A DNA stretch of 64,000 nt from Streptomyces sp. NBC_00483 (GCF_036013745.1 NZ_CP107880.1:7378001-7442000); one strand, 5' to 3'. Shown: positions 1 through 8,840, counted from the stretch's first letter. The notes: a model not told the origin generated them from the sequence alone. A program made the numbers and translations.

Positions 1-1349
1 GTGGCGCCGACGACGTTGTTGTGTCCGTGCACCGCGTCCACGCCGTAGATCAGCGGGATCTGGAACCGCGTTGCCTGTGCCCGGAGTTGGTAGTCGTCGA
101 TCATCTTGGCCCAGGCGTCGGGCGTGTTCGGTGTCGGCACGGAGCCGCCGCCGGAGAGCAGCGACCCGAGGTTGTGGCTCGCGATGTCGCCGGGAGACTT
201 GAGGGCGGCGCGCTCGGCCTGCGTCATCTGGCCGACCTTCTCCTCCAGGGACATCCGGGAGACGAGGTCGGCGACGCGCCTTTTGATCGGGGCCTTCGCG
301 TCGAGGTACGTGAGTCCGTGCGCGTCGATGACGACCTGCGGGGACTCGGCGGGCGGCTTGGCGCCGGTGACGGTCAGCTTCAGCGGGATCGTCTCGGCGG
401 TCTCGGACCTGGCCGAGTCCTTGCTGGTGGCGACCGTGACGGTCTTGGCCGCGCCGGACGCGGTGCCCGCCGGGAAGGTGACCTTGCCGGTGACCGGTGT
501 GTAGTCCTTGCCCGCGTCGGCGGTGCCGCCGCCGGTGGCGTACTCGATGGTGACGGGGTCCTCGATCGGCACGTTCCCTGTGGTGGTGACCGACAGCTTC
601 ACCGCCGCCGAACCGCCCTCCTTCACCGGGTACACGGCCGCGTCCGTCGCCACCTGCGCGCGCAGCGACTGGTCGGCCTTGCCGTACAACTCCACGCCGT
701 CCATGGCGAATTGGCTCTGCGTGCCGGTGGGCAGCGTGACCGCGTAGCCCCACATCTTGTCGAGCCCGAGGACGTGGTCGATGCCGCCGACGGGCTGGTA
801 GTCCGTGCGGTACTCGAACTGAGTGAAGGGCAGCTCGACCTGCTTCCAGCCGGTGAAGTCGTCGGTGAACGACGTCGTCCACAGCTCGGACGCCTCGCCG
901 TGCGCGCCGCCGTCCTTGAGCTCGTAGGTCAGCTTTCGGCCCGAGTTGTCGCCGTACCACCACAGGCGGATGCCCTTGTGCGCCGACCAGTCGTGGGCCG
1001 GCTTGTCGGCGGCGTAGTCGTGACTGAAGCCGCCGTAGCCGCTGATGTCGTAGGCGCCTTCGAGGACCTTGGTGCCCTCGGGCGCGTCCGCGCGCTCCTT
1101 GAGTTCGAGCTTCGGATGGTCGTCGGTGTCACCGCCCCAGGTGAAGATGCCCTCGGCGGGCTGCGTGGCGAAGGGCACCTCGCCCTCGAAGCGGTCGACG
1201 GGGGTGGGTGCGGGGTCGTCGGCGGCGGAGGCGGACGCGCTGCCGGTCAGCGGCAGCAGGCCCGCCGCGAGCGCCGAGACGGTGAGTAAGGCCGCGCGTC
1301 TTCCGCGCCTTCTGCGGCCGGATCTGGTGGTGGTGTCGGTGTGACGCAA
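1..1349 (-). CDS. Glycoside hydrolase family 3 protein, N-terminal part (cut by left edge)
   Basis: The first 449 residues of a secreted beta-glycosidase; the rest lies beyond the left edge. The start is TTG at 1349 with GGGAGG five bases upstream; no ATG or GTG fits better. An arginine-rich n-region and a hydrophobic stretch ending near ASASAADD form a signal peptide. Residues about 35-220 look like a CBM11/CIA30-type carbohydrate-binding beta-sandwich, residues about 225-310 like a Calx-beta domain (GGGTADAGKDYTPVTG), and from about 340 the GH3 domain begins (SRMSLEEKVGQMTQAER, IPLIYGVDAVHGHNN). The GH3 family hydrolyses beta-glucosides and related sugars outside the cell; the catalytic Asp and acid/base are not in view, so substrate is unknown. 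A promoter with a dyad lies just upstream, consistent with sugar-responsive control. Confidence 0.85.
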   Translation of the reverse strand, partial: MRHTDTTTRSGRRRRGRRAALLTVSALAAGLLPLTGSASASAADDPAPTPVDRFEGEVPFATQPAEGIFTWGGDTDDHPKLELKERADAPEGTKVLEGAYDISGYGGFSHDYAADKPAHDWSAHKGIRLWWYGDNSGRKLTYELKDGGAHGEASELWTTSFTDDFTGWKQVELPFTQFEYRTDYQPVGGIDHVLGLDKMWGYAVTLPTGTQSQFAMDGVELYGKADQSLRAQVATDAAVYPVKEGGSAAVKLSVTTTGNVPIEDPVTIEYATGGGTADAGKDYTPVTGKVTFPAGTASGAAKTVTVATSKDSARSETAETIPLKLTVTGAKPPAESPQVVIDAHGLTYLDAKAPIKRRVADLVSRMSLEEKVGQMTQAERAALKSPGDIASHNLGSLLSGGGSVPTPNTPDAWAKMIDDYQLRAQATRFQIPLIYGVDAVHGHNNVVGA

Positions 1350-1404
1350 GGTGCCCTCCCGGTGGTCCCGTTGCGGGTGCTGGTGGTGCGTCGTGCCGTT
1401 TCTA

Positions 1405-1446
1405 AATTCAAGACTTGAGTTAAAGGGGGCGTAGTGGGGGCGTCAA
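1405..1446 (-). promoter_or_regulatory. Promoter and dyad operator of the GH3 gene
   Basis: Reading leftward, TTGACG (1446-1441) and TTAACT (1423-1418) are 17 bases apart, a good vegetative promoter pair. A 17-bp imperfect dyad, AATTCAAG-A-CTTGAGTT (1405-1421, 7 of 8 arm positions paired), covers the -10 box and likely start point, as a repressor site would. The regulator is not identified. Confidence 0.55.
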
Positions 1447-1575
1447 GGGTTCGGAACGTAAAGGGAGTTGGCGGCCCGATGGCGTCGGGTTGGCTACTTG
1501 TGACCGATTGACAGCCGGGGCGCCGCCCCCGATCGTTTGCTTCGGGGTGTGACACCTGACGGTTGGGGGACCGCG

Positions 1576-3393
1576 ATGAGGTGGCAGGGGGGCGCGTCGT
1601 CCGGCGACGCGGAGCGGCAGGGGAGCGGCGGGTTCGGCCCGCCTCCGCAGATGCCATCGGTGCCGCCGTCACAGGGGCTACCGCCATCGGGGCCGCCTGA
1701 GCCATTGGTACCGCCGGTTCCGCCGATGCCACCGGGCCCGCCCGCGGCCGGCCCGCCCGCCTTCGACCCGCCCGCAGCCGGCCCGCCCGCCTTCGGCCCC
1801 GCGCAGGAAGTCGCGTTCGGGCCGCCCGGCCGACCCCCTGTCCAGCCGCCCGGCCGGCCCCCTGTCCAGCCGTCCGACCCTCCCCCTGCCCGGTCGCCCG
1901 CCGGACCCGCCGATCCGGCGCGCGCCGTCGCGGCGGGGCTGCTCAACCTCAGCGGGCTCGGCCTGGGGTACGTCCTCGTACGCCGCCGCCTGCTCGCGCT
2001 GCTGTGCGTCGCCGCCACGGCCGCCCTGCTCACCCTCGCGCTGCCCGCCGACCCGGACGGAGTGCCCGGATGGGCGCTGATCGGGTACGGGGTGCTGCTG
2101 CTCGCCGCGGTGGCGGACGGCGCGCGGATCGGGCTGCGGGCGCCCGCAACTTCCGTACAGATCAAGCCGGTTGTGGCCATCGTGCTCGGTCTCGCGCTGC
2201 TCGCCGTGCCCGCAGGGGGCGCCGTCGCGTACGGCGGTCTGCGCGACGACGCCGTCGAGCAGCGGCTGCTCGACCGGCTCGACAGCGCCGACGCCCTCGT
2301 CAAGAAGGCCTCGGGCCGCGACTTCGCCGAGGCGCGCGCCGACTACCGCACCGCGCTCGGCCGGTACCGCGACCTCGCGGAGGACCACCCGGACTCCAGG
2401 GCGGCGCACCGCGTGCACGACAGCCTCGACGCCTACTACAAGGCGGTGTCCGCGCCGTACGCCGACGGCGAGCACTGCGCGGCCGTCGCGCCCCTCGAAC
2501 ACCTGCGGTCGGTGCCGGGCACGATCGACCGCACCGTCCTCGGCTCCCTCGCGAGCTGGCCCGACAAGCCGCTCGCCGCCTCGCTCCTGAAGTGCGGCAC
2601 GGGAAAGCTCGGCGCCGCGGAGTCCGACGGCGAGGGCGGCGAACTCGGCCAACTCCTGCGTATGTTCCCCGAGTCGGCGCAGGCGGACCAGGTGGAGCCC
2701 GCCGTGCGCGCGGCCGTCGAGCGGCGCGCCGGTGAGCTGAAGGGTGCGGACCCGTGCACCGCCACCCGGGCGCTGCGCCGCATCGGCGACACCGCGAAGC
2801 GCCTGCCCGCGCCCGTCCCCGCGCACCTGCGCGGCGGCGTCGCGACGGCCGTGGAGGACGGGGCGTACGCCTGCGGCATCGACCAGTTCAAGGACAAGAA
2901 GTTCAGCGCGGCGCACGCGTCACTGACCGACTTCGCGGGCACGTACAAGAACGACGAGCGGCGGGCCCGCGCCCAGCAGGTCGCCATCGCCGCCGAGATC
3001 GCGAAGCTGCGTCCCACCGCGGGCGACCGGCTGCCGCCGAAGGGCGCGCCGGGCGGCTCCCGCATGGACATGGTGATCAGCAACGACGGGCCCGACCCGG
3101 TCGAGGTCCTCTACACGGGACCGGTCACCGGCCGGATCACCATCGCCGCCTGCGGGTCCTGCAAGACGTATCCGACCGAGACGGCGGGCCGCGGCAAGGC
3201 GTGCAAGGCGAGCGGCAAGAGCTACCCGAAGCGGACGCTGCGGCTGCCCGCGGGCACGTACCACTTCCTGCACAAGCCGGGTGGCCGCGACGCGACGGCG
3301 AGCGGGCGCGCGGCGGGCGGCCGGATCCAGTCCGGGTACTCGTACACGCAGTGCAGCTATGTGGTCAGGAGCGAGCTGGGCGCGGATCTGTAG
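1576..3393 (+). CDS. Membrane protein with proline-rich N-terminus and TPR-like ectodomain
   Basis: 605 residues of unknown function. ATG 1576 is chosen because GGGGGA lies five bases upstream; GTG 1549 and TTG 1537 lack such a site. The first about 110 residues are Pro/Gly-rich with repeated GPPAAGPPAF-like and PGRPPVQP units, typical of a flexible cytoplasmic tail. Two or three hydrophobic segments follow (LLALLCVAATAALLTLAL, ALIGYGVLLLAAVADGA), then VVAIVLGLALLAVPAGG. The remainder is helical and TPR/YfiO-like (FAEARADYRTALGRYRDLAE; FSAAHASLTDFAGTYKND) and ends in a Cys-containing beta-rich tail. It probably sits in the membrane with the repeat domain outside. It stands alone, convergent with the DUF4239 gene, 26 bases apart; a run of nine Gs lies between them. 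Confidence 0.7.
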   Translation: MRWQGGASSGDAERQGSGGFGPPPQMPSVPPSQGLPPSGPPEPLVPPVPPMPPGPPAAGPPAFDPPAAGPPAFGPAQEVAFGPPGRPPVQPPGRPPVQPSDPPPARSPAGPADPARAVAAGLLNLSGLGLGYVLVRRRLLALLCVAATAALLTLALPADPDGVPGWALIGYGVLLLAAVADGARIGLRAPATSVQIKPVVAIVLGLALLAVPAGGAVAYGGLRDDAVEQRLLDRLDSADALVKKASGRDFAEARADYRTALGRYRDLAEDHPDSRAAHRVHDSLDAYYKAVSAPYADGEHCAAVAPLEHLRSVPGTIDRTVLGSLASWPDKPLAASLLKCGTGKLGAAESDGEGGELGQLLRMFPESAQADQVEPAVRAAVERRAGELKGADPCTATRALRRIGDTAKRLPAPVPAHLRGGVATAVEDGAYACGIDQFKDKKFSAAHASLTDFAGTYKNDERRARAQQVAIAAEIAKLRPTAGDRLPPKGAPGGSRMDMVISNDGPDPVEVLYTGPVTGRITIAACGSCKTYPTETAGRGKACKASGKSYPKRTLRLPAGTYHFLHKPGGRDATASGRAAGGRIQSGYSYTQCSYVVRSELGADL

Positions 3394-3419
3394 CGCCACC
3401 GGTCCGGGAGGGGGGGGGC

Positions 3420-4160
3420 TCAGAAGGTGCGGGTGAACGGGGTGGGGTCGACCGCCATCAGACCGCTGAACGGGCCGTCGAGCTGGTAGATCAGGAGCAC
3501 GGTGAACGTGATCAGGGCGGACAGGCCCATCACCATCACGACGTGGGTGAAGCTGCGCTGCACCCCGAACATGAACATGAAGGCGACCGTGAGACCGCCC
3601 CCGACGATCAGGCCGAACCAGATCACCGGCGAGAGCCGCTCGCCCGCGTCGCTCTCCCGGCCCCTGCGCGCCTCGTCGAGCACGCTCAGCTGTGCCAAAG
3701 CCTCCTGAACGGTGGCCTGTTGGGAGGGCGTGGCGTCGGCGGGCACCTGGCTCGCCGCGCGTACGTCGCCCAACAGCCGCCAGCCCTCGGCCCCCAGCGG
3801 ACCGCCCTCGGCCATGGCCGGCCACTCCGTGTCGGACACGTGGGTCATGTACCGCTCGATGTCCGTGCGCACGCGCTCGCCCTGGGTGGGTGCCAGACCG
3901 GCCGAGAGCAGATGGATCTGATGTGCGGCACTCGCCTCGGCCGCCGCGTGGTCCTCGGCCCCGGAGTGGGTGTCCCAGACCGACACGAGGGCGAGGCCGA
4001 GCACCAGCGCGTAGAGCACGCCGACCATCATCGAGATGTACTCGGCGACGTCCTCGCGGGGCTCCTCGTCCGGGCTGAGCGGCCAGTAACGGTGCTTGAC
4101 GAGGACGATCGCGGCGGCGAGCAGGGCGACGCCGACGACGATGGCCAGGCTTTCGATCAT
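3420..4160 (-). CDS. DUF4239 (bestrophin-like) membrane protein
   Basis: 246 residues, a normal length for DUF4239. It has a hydrophobic N-terminal helix (SLAIVVGVALLAAAIVLV), a second (YISMMVGVLYALVLGLALVSVW), a long soluble helical region of about 110 residues, and two C-terminal helices (LSPVIWFGLIVGGGLTVAFMFMFG; VVMVMGLSALITFTVLLIY). This 2+2 arrangement and the LxGP.SG..AVDPTPF ending are typical of the family, whose biochemical role is unsettled; distant similarity to bestrophin channels is only suggestive. It starts 34 bases after the upstream surface-protein gene ends, on the same strand, so the two are probably cotranscribed. Confidence 0.85.
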   Translation of the reverse strand: MIESLAIVVGVALLAAAIVLVKHRYWPLSPDEEPREDVAEYISMMVGVLYALVLGLALVSVWDTHSGAEDHAAAEASAAHQIHLLSAGLAPTQGERVRTDIERYMTHVSDTEWPAMAEGGPLGAEGWRLLGDVRAASQVPADATPSQQATVQEALAQLSVLDEARRGRESDAGERLSPVIWFGLIVGGGLTVAFMFMFGVQRSFTHVVMVMGLSALITFTVLLIYQLDGPFSGLMAVDPTPFTRTF

Positions 4161-4193
4161 TCGGGAGTCCGCTCCGATTCGGGGACCGTTCGG

Positions 4194-5510
4194 TCAGTGT
4201 CTGCGGGCCGAGCCGAGCACCGCGGCCGCGATCGCGGCGGGCAGCAGCACGAGGAACAGCGCCGCCATGAGGCCGAGCCCGGTGGGCCGGCCGTTGTCGT
4301 GGACGAAACGGCGGAGCAGCGGGGGCAGTCGGTCCTCCTGGCCGGACTTCTTCGCCTGCGTACGTGCCTCGGGGTCGGGTTCGGTCGGGGGCTCGGGCTG
4401 CCGGGATTGCCTTGGGGGGAGGGGGAGTCGGGGCGGTCGGGGCGCCGGGTCCGGCGCGGCGATGCCCGGCGGGGGAGCCACCAGCAGCAGTGCGGCGGCC
4501 GGCGCGGGCGGCTGCAGCGGTGGTGCGGCGGGCGGCTCGGCCGGAGGTTCGCCGGGCGGCTTCGGTGACGCCGGTTCCTTCGGCCGGGGTGCGGGCGCCC
4601 CCGGGATCACGAGCCGCGTCGTGGCGCGCGCCGACAACCGGGGCGGCGCCACCTCCTCGCCGCGCGCGCCGATGGTACGGATCAGGTCGCTGCCCTCGGC
4701 GAGCCCACGACCGGTGTACGTGCCGGGGGCGCGCCGCACGTCACCGCCGCACTCGGCCGTGGCGCCGGGCGCCAGGCGCGGCACGACCGGGCGGCCGTGG
4801 GCGCAGTCGATGCGGTCGGGGGCGAGGCCCGGGTCGGTGACGCGGATGTCGTGCAGGGGCCGGTTGCCGGGGTTGGTGACGGTGTAGGTGACGTGGGCCC
4901 GGTCGGGGCCGGTCGGACGCGCCGATTGACGGAGTGTCAGGGCCGCGCCCACCCCCGCGTACCCGGAGCGCGCGGTCGCCTGCACGGTGGCGCGCAGATA
5001 CGGCTGGCGCCCGGCGGCCCGCACCTGTGCGACCCATCTGCCGGGGCGGGCCGGCCCGGTCGCCGTGCAGCGCACCGAACGGAGGCCGATGAGCAGCGGC
5101 ACGAGGTCGCGGCCGCCGGGGCAGTGGAGCCGGGCGCCCGGCATCGAGGGGTCGTGCACCCGCAGGTCGTGCAGGTCGGCGCCGCCGCGGTTGGTCAGGC
5201 GGTACGAGGCGACGACCTCGCCGCCGGTGCGGATGCCGGGGCGCAGGGCGGTGGTTCCGGGGCGGGTGTTGACGGTGACGTCGAGGGCGAGGCCGTGTGC
5301 GCCGGTGCCGTCGGCGATGGTGCGGTGTGGCCTTGCGGCCTCCGCGGCCGAGGGGCCTGCCGTGGACCAGTTCGTGGCCGACCAGCAGCAGGCCGCCAGG
5401 CAGAGGGCGGTGAGCAGCCGCCGTGCCGTGCGGGTTCGCGTCGCTCCGAGTGGTCCGACGGTGGGCTCCGGCCCCGGTGCGACCGGGGCGCCCGGTGGGG
5501 TTGCGCTCAC
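4194..5510 (-). CDS. Signal-peptide surface protein with two DUF11/DUF7507-like repeats
   Basis: Taken from GTG 5510, the protein has 438 residues. A twin-arginine-free signal peptide (RRLLTALCLAACCWSA, cleavage near PSAAEAA) follows about 25 residues in. Two beta-sandwich repeats of DUF11/DUF7507 type are visible: VVASYRLTNRGGADLHDLRV and HVTYTVTNPGNRPLHDIRV, each with a conserved Cys. A long Pro-rich stalk and one C-terminal membrane helix (GLGLMAALFLVLLPAAIAAAVLG) with SARRH tail anchor it; no LPXTG motif is seen. It is likely displayed on the cell surface. The frame stays open 73 codons further upstream, but that part is the dispersed repeat described at 5511-5649, so I read the earlier starts as unlikely; no good ribosome site supports any start. 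Function unknown. Confidence 0.65.
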   Translation of the reverse strand: MSATPPGAPVAPGPEPTVGPLGATRTRTARRLLTALCLAACCWSATNWSTAGPSAAEAARPHRTIADGTGAHGLALDVTVNTRPGTTALRPGIRTGGEVVASYRLTNRGGADLHDLRVHDPSMPGARLHCPGGRDLVPLLIGLRSVRCTATGPARPGRWVAQVRAAGRQPYLRATVQATARSGYAGVGAALTLRQSARPTGPDRAHVTYTVTNPGNRPLHDIRVTDPGLAPDRIDCAHGRPVVPRLAPGATAECGGDVRRAPGTYTGRGLAEGSDLIRTIGARGEEVAPPRLSARATTRLVIPGAPAPRPKEPASPKPPGEPPAEPPAAPPLQPPAPAAALLLVAPPPGIAAPDPAPRPPRLPLPPRQSRQPEPPTEPDPEARTQAKKSGQEDRLPPLLRRFVHDNGRPTGLGLMAALFLVLLPAAIAAAVLGSARRH

Positions 5511-5649
5511 GGGGCTCTGCCCCGGGCCCCGGTCCTCGATCGCCGGACGGGCTTGAATGGGGCTCACCTCCGTACGCGGCCGGCGATGTGGGCTTGCCTC
5601 CGAAGCCGGCTCTCGATGAGGGCTCACCTCCTTACGCAGCCGTCGTGGG
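5511..5649. repeat. Dispersed GC-rich intergenic repeat plus 3 x 30-bp tandem array
   Basis: Positions 5511-5556 carry GGGGCTCTGCCCC, GGGCCCCGGTCCTCGATCG and CCGGACGGGCTTGAA, the dispersed Streptomyces repeat type that recurs at the right end of the window (63929-64000). It continues into three 30-bp units starting GGGCTCACCTCC (5560), GGGCTTGCCTCC (5590) and GGGCTCACCTCC (5620). On the minus strand each unit shows GGAGGTGAG or GGAGGCAAG, close to a full Shine-Dalgarno sequence, but none has a start codon at a normal distance. The units are a multiple of three, so the frame of the minus-strand gene stays open through them. The remaining stretch to 5942 has no gene I can support. Confidence 0.6.
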
Positions 5650-5942
5650 GCCCTTTCGACAAACCTCCCGATGATCACACCGGCATGCTGTCGCGGTGGG
5701 CGTCCCGGGGGAGACCGGCGCGCGCACACGCTCGGTGATTCACTCGGGCGGCTCCCGGGCTCGGTGGGCCGCTGTGGCCTGCGGATATGTGGGAGGCCTT
5801 GCAGCGCGGGGGTGCGGTGGGCACGCTCCGTGAGTCACCCGAGTGGGGGCAGCGGCCCTGCCGGGGCCGGGTCGGTCTGCGTCTACTGCTGATGAGTGGC
5901 GGGTCGGCCCCGCCGACGCGTTCCAGGGACGAGGTGGCCGGG

Positions 5943-7361
5943 ATGGCAGTCCAGACAGTCCACGCGCGCGACGTGGCAAGGCGTGACGACGCGAGGACCG
6001 CGCAGGTGCCGGCGGAGCGGACCGACGCCGACCTGCTCGTCGCGGCGTCGGTGCTGCTCGCCGACGCGGCGCTCGCCGCGCGCCGCACCGGCGCGGAGCT
6101 GACCGCGGCGGGATCCAGCTGGCGGGTGGGGCTCCAGGCGGTGCGCCGACCCGCGTGGGCGTTCGGCGCCGCGCTGTCCGCGGCCCGCGCCGTGACGAAC
6201 CCGGCCGGGCTCGGCTTCGCCGCGAACGGCGGCGTCGTCGGCGAGGCCGTCCGCTCCCTCGGCGCCGTCGCCCGCCGCAGGCCCGCCGCCGTGGCGATGG
6301 CCGTCGACGCGTTCGCGCTGCGCATCGAGGCCGCCGCCCGCGAGCACCCGAACCTGACCGAGCCGCTCGCCAAGCGGCTCACCGACGCGGTGATCGCGGG
6401 CCGCAGGTTCGAAGCGCTGCGCGCCGCACGGGAGTTGATCGATCTGCTCGGCCTCACCCGCACCCTCACCACGTTCAGCCCCGTGATGATGGAACTGCTC
6501 GCCCTGCAGGGACTCCTCGACGAGAACCCCGCCAACGACGACTTCTCCTGGGTCACCCTGTCCGGCGGAGTGCCCGGCACCGACCCGTTCCTCGGCCTGC
6601 CCGCCGGGTTCATCCGGCATCTGAACCCGGGTCCTGGCCGGGCCGAACGCGTCGAACCCGACGCGATGCTCAGCCGCGTCCTGACCCGCTCCGGCAACGA
6701 CATCGTCCGCTATATCGACGACATCTCCGCGCTCGGCAACCACGGCCTGGCCCTGCTGCGCCGCATCGACTGCGCCGACGGCGCCCGGCGGCACGTCCTG
6801 CTGCTGCCCGGCACCAGCTTCGGCCGGGTCAGCAACAGCACCCCGCAGGACCTCGTCGGCGCGTTCGACGCCGCGCTGCGCACCGACACCACGTACAGCC
6901 GCGCGGTCAAAGACCTGCTGGTACGGGCGGGGGTGCCGGTCGGCTCCGAGCTGATGATCGTCGGCCACAGTCTCGGCGGGATCACCGCGATGAACCTCGC
7001 CTGCGACCTCGACGTCGTGTCGACGTACCGGCTCACGCATGTGGTCACCGTCGGCTCGCCCATCGACAACAAGCGCCCGCTCGACCCCGCGGTCCAGGTG
7101 GTCAGCCTCGTCAACAAGCACGACGTGATCCCGGGGCTCGACGGACGCGGGCCCGCCTCCGCCTGCGACGTCCCCGACACCTGGCTCGAACTCGCCTGGC
7201 TCGACGAGACGTACGACTACCCGCTCTCGCACGCCCCGCAGGCGTACGCCGACACCCTGAGCGGCGACGACCTTCCGCACCGCGCCCGCGTCAACGAGCT
7301 GATCACCGCGTACGACGGCGAGATCGTCGGCAACCAGCCGTACCAACTGCTCGACAAGTGA
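5943..7361 (+). CDS. Lipase-like alpha/beta hydrolase
   Basis: 472 residues from ATG 5943 (GAGGTG six bases upstream; ATG 5892 is an in-frame alternative). The C-terminal half is an alpha/beta hydrolase of the lipase class 3/PGAP1-like kind: LLLPGTSFGR gives the oxyanion side, GHSLGG has the nucleophile Ser343, NKHDVIPGLDG probably supplies the acid and SHAPQAY the His. The first about 270 residues are helical, Ala/Arg-rich, and unlike any domain I recognise. No signal peptide is seen, so it should act in the cytoplasm or on the inner membrane face, presumably on an acyl ester. A P450-like gene follows 65 bases downstream on the same strand, and an acyltransferase/ACP/ketosynthase group lies beyond, which suggests a shared acyl-lipid role (inference). 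Confidence 0.75.
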   Translation: MAVQTVHARDVARRDDARTAQVPAERTDADLLVAASVLLADAALAARRTGAELTAAGSSWRVGLQAVRRPAWAFGAALSAARAVTNPAGLGFAANGGVVGEAVRSLGAVARRRPAAVAMAVDAFALRIEAAAREHPNLTEPLAKRLTDAVIAGRRFEALRAARELIDLLGLTRTLTTFSPVMMELLALQGLLDENPANDDFSWVTLSGGVPGTDPFLGLPAGFIRHLNPGPGRAERVEPDAMLSRVLTRSGNDIVRYIDDISALGNHGLALLRRIDCADGARRHVLLLPGTSFGRVSNSTPQDLVGAFDAALRTDTTYSRAVKDLLVRAGVPVGSELMIVGHSLGGITAMNLACDLDVVSTYRLTHVVTVGSPIDNKRPLDPAVQVVSLVNKHDVIPGLDGRGPASACDVPDTWLELAWLDETYDYPLSHAPQAYADTLSGDDLPHRARVNELITAYDGEIVGNQPYQLLDK

Positions 7362-7426
7362 CGACCACCGAGACCGCTACCGAACCCACCGACCCACCGG
7401 CACCACCGACGCGTAGGAGAACGGCG

Positions 7427-8818
7427 ATGAACGCCATGGACACCGGCACCCCTCCCCGTCGGCTCGCGACGGCCCGGCCCCTGGAGAACGTTCTGGTCAG
7501 CGCCGCGCTCGCGGCCCAGCGTGTCTCCTGGATCGACGCGCCGGCCCGCGCGCTCGGTCTCAAGCCGTTCACCCGGCGGGAGCTGACCCGGCAGGCGCTG
7601 GCCCAGGCGCGGCGGGCCGGGTCGGGGCGGCCGACGCGGATGGCCACGGCGTTCGGCGCGTTCCTGATGCCGTTCTCCGGCGCGGACGCCGACGCCCTGC
7701 TGCGGCGGGCACAGGAGGCGGGGGCCCTTGGCGCCGTCACCGCCCTCGACGCCGAAGGACGGCGCACGATCCTGACGCCGCATGCCGCGCCGCCGCCGAC
7801 CGTCAACCCGGTGGCCGTGCGCTCCGCCGCCACCGAGGCGGCCGCCGCACTGCTTGCCGCGCGACAGCCGGACGGCGCCTTCGGCCGGGCCGAGTGGCGC
7901 GCCGTCACCCGGCGGCTCGCCCGGCGCCTCGTCCTCGGCGCAGGGGCCGCCGACGACACCCTCGTCAGCGAGATCCTCGACGCCACGGCACGCTCCGCGG
8001 ACCAGGCCGAACACGGCGCCCGCAGCGCGGCGTTGAGGCGCCGGATCGAGCCGTACGTTCATGAGGGTGCGCGGGCGGGCGCGGGTGCCGGCCCGGAGGC
8101 GGCCTACCTGGAGCACGCGTTGGAGGTCGTCACCCGGGCCCTCGCCGAGACGGCGCCGCGGGCCTTCGCGCTGCTCGCGACCGAGGGAGTGGAGCGGAGC
8201 GTGGCCGAGGCGGTGCGCCGCCATCCGCCGCTGCCCGCGACGATCCACGCGGTCGTCGCGCCGTTCCGGTGGGACGACCTGACGGTCGGGGCGGACACCG
8301 AGATCCTGTGCGCGACCGCGTGGTTGCGGGATCTGGACGAGGACCGGGATTCCGAGGGGCCGGACATCGAGGGCCGGGATTCCGGAGGCCCGGACACCGC
8401 GGGCTGGGGCTCCGGAGGCCTGGACACCGCGGATCCGCTCGACGACCTGTCGGCCGACCTGTGCGCCGCCCGCGTCCCCTGCCCCGCGGCCGACCTGGGC
8501 GTGCTCGCCGTCACCGAACTCGTCCGCGCCCTCGCCGACCGGGCCGGCGCGGACGCTCCCACCGCTGCGCGCGAGGCGCCCGACGTGAGTGCGGGGCCCG
8601 TCATGGGCGCGGACCCCGCCCACTACGCCGCGCTCGCCACCGCAGGGGCTCGCAACCTCCAGGAGCACGCGCGCCGCCTCGCCGACTGCGCGCGGCAGCC
8701 CGGCTGGAACCACGACGCCTTCGGCGAGCGGTGCCGGATGACCCTGCTCGCGCACGCGGAACGCTGCGCCACGGCCGCCGCCGACGCCCGTAGAGCCGCG
8801 GACTGGCTCGCCAACTAA
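7427..8818 (+). CDS. Atypical cytochrome P450-like protein
   Basis: 463 residues from ATG 7427 (GGAGA eight bases upstream). By eye it follows the back half of a P450: a helix-K ExxR motif (E261-A-V-R264) followed by HPPLP, a beta strand FRWDDLTVGADTEIL, and later CPAADLGVLAVTEL, which lines up with the heme-ligand Cys and L helix (Cys352). The pattern is nearest to CYP152 fatty-acid peroxygenases. Unusual is the lack of the Phe-x-x-Gly segment before Cys; that space instead holds three 10-residue repeats of RDSGGPDTAG type. About 110 further helical residues follow the Cys. Heme binding is therefore uncertain. It is probably cotranscribed with the hydrolase upstream. A non-P450 helical protein cannot be excluded. 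Confidence 0.5.
   Translation: MNAMDTGTPPRRLATARPLENVLVSAALAAQRVSWIDAPARALGLKPFTRRELTRQALAQARRAGSGRPTRMATAFGAFLMPFSGADADALLRRAQEAGALGAVTALDAEGRRTILTPHAAPPPTVNPVAVRSAATEAAAALLAARQPDGAFGRAEWRAVTRRLARRLVLGAGAADDTLVSEILDATARSADQAEHGARSAALRRRIEPYVHEGARAGAGAGPEAAYLEHALEVVTRALAETAPRAFALLATEGVERSVAEAVRRHPPLPATIHAVVAPFRWDDLTVGADTEILCATAWLRDLDEDRDSEGPDIEGRDSGGPDTAGWGSGGLDTADPLDDLSADLCAARVPCPAADLGVLAVTELVRALADRAGADAPTAAREAPDVSAGPVMGADPAHYAALATAGARNLQEHARRLADCARQPGWNHDAFGERCRMTLLAHAERCATAAADARRAADWLAN
8344..8433 (+). repeat. 3 x 30-bp tandem repeat inside the P450-like gene
   Basis: Three consecutive 30-bp units begin at 8344, 8374 and 8404 with CCGGGATTCCG, CCGGGATTCCGG and CTGGGGCTCCGG. They encode RDSEGPDIEG, RDSGGPDTAG and WGSGGLDTAD. 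The unit length keeps the frame, so copy number can vary between strains without breaking the gene. Confidence 0.8.
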
Positions 8819-8840
8819 GCACGCGGGCGCGGCAGTTGGC

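Noticed and set aside
21..1289. Long rightward open frame opposite the GH3 gene
   Set aside because: It mirrors the GH3 frame in high-GC DNA, has low-complexity Arg/Gly/Val content, no motif, and no ribosome site. Similar long opposite frames at 9620-11815, 16970-19927 and 41260-43467 were rejected for the same reason.
5560..5649. Possible CRISPR array (30-bp period)
   Set aside because: Units are contiguous without spacers. The same holds for 8344-8433 and 40250-40309, and no cas gene is present.
5511..5729. Upstream extension of the surface-protein gene
   Set aside because: The frame is open but consists of the dispersed repeat, and the signal peptide fits the GTG 5510 start better.
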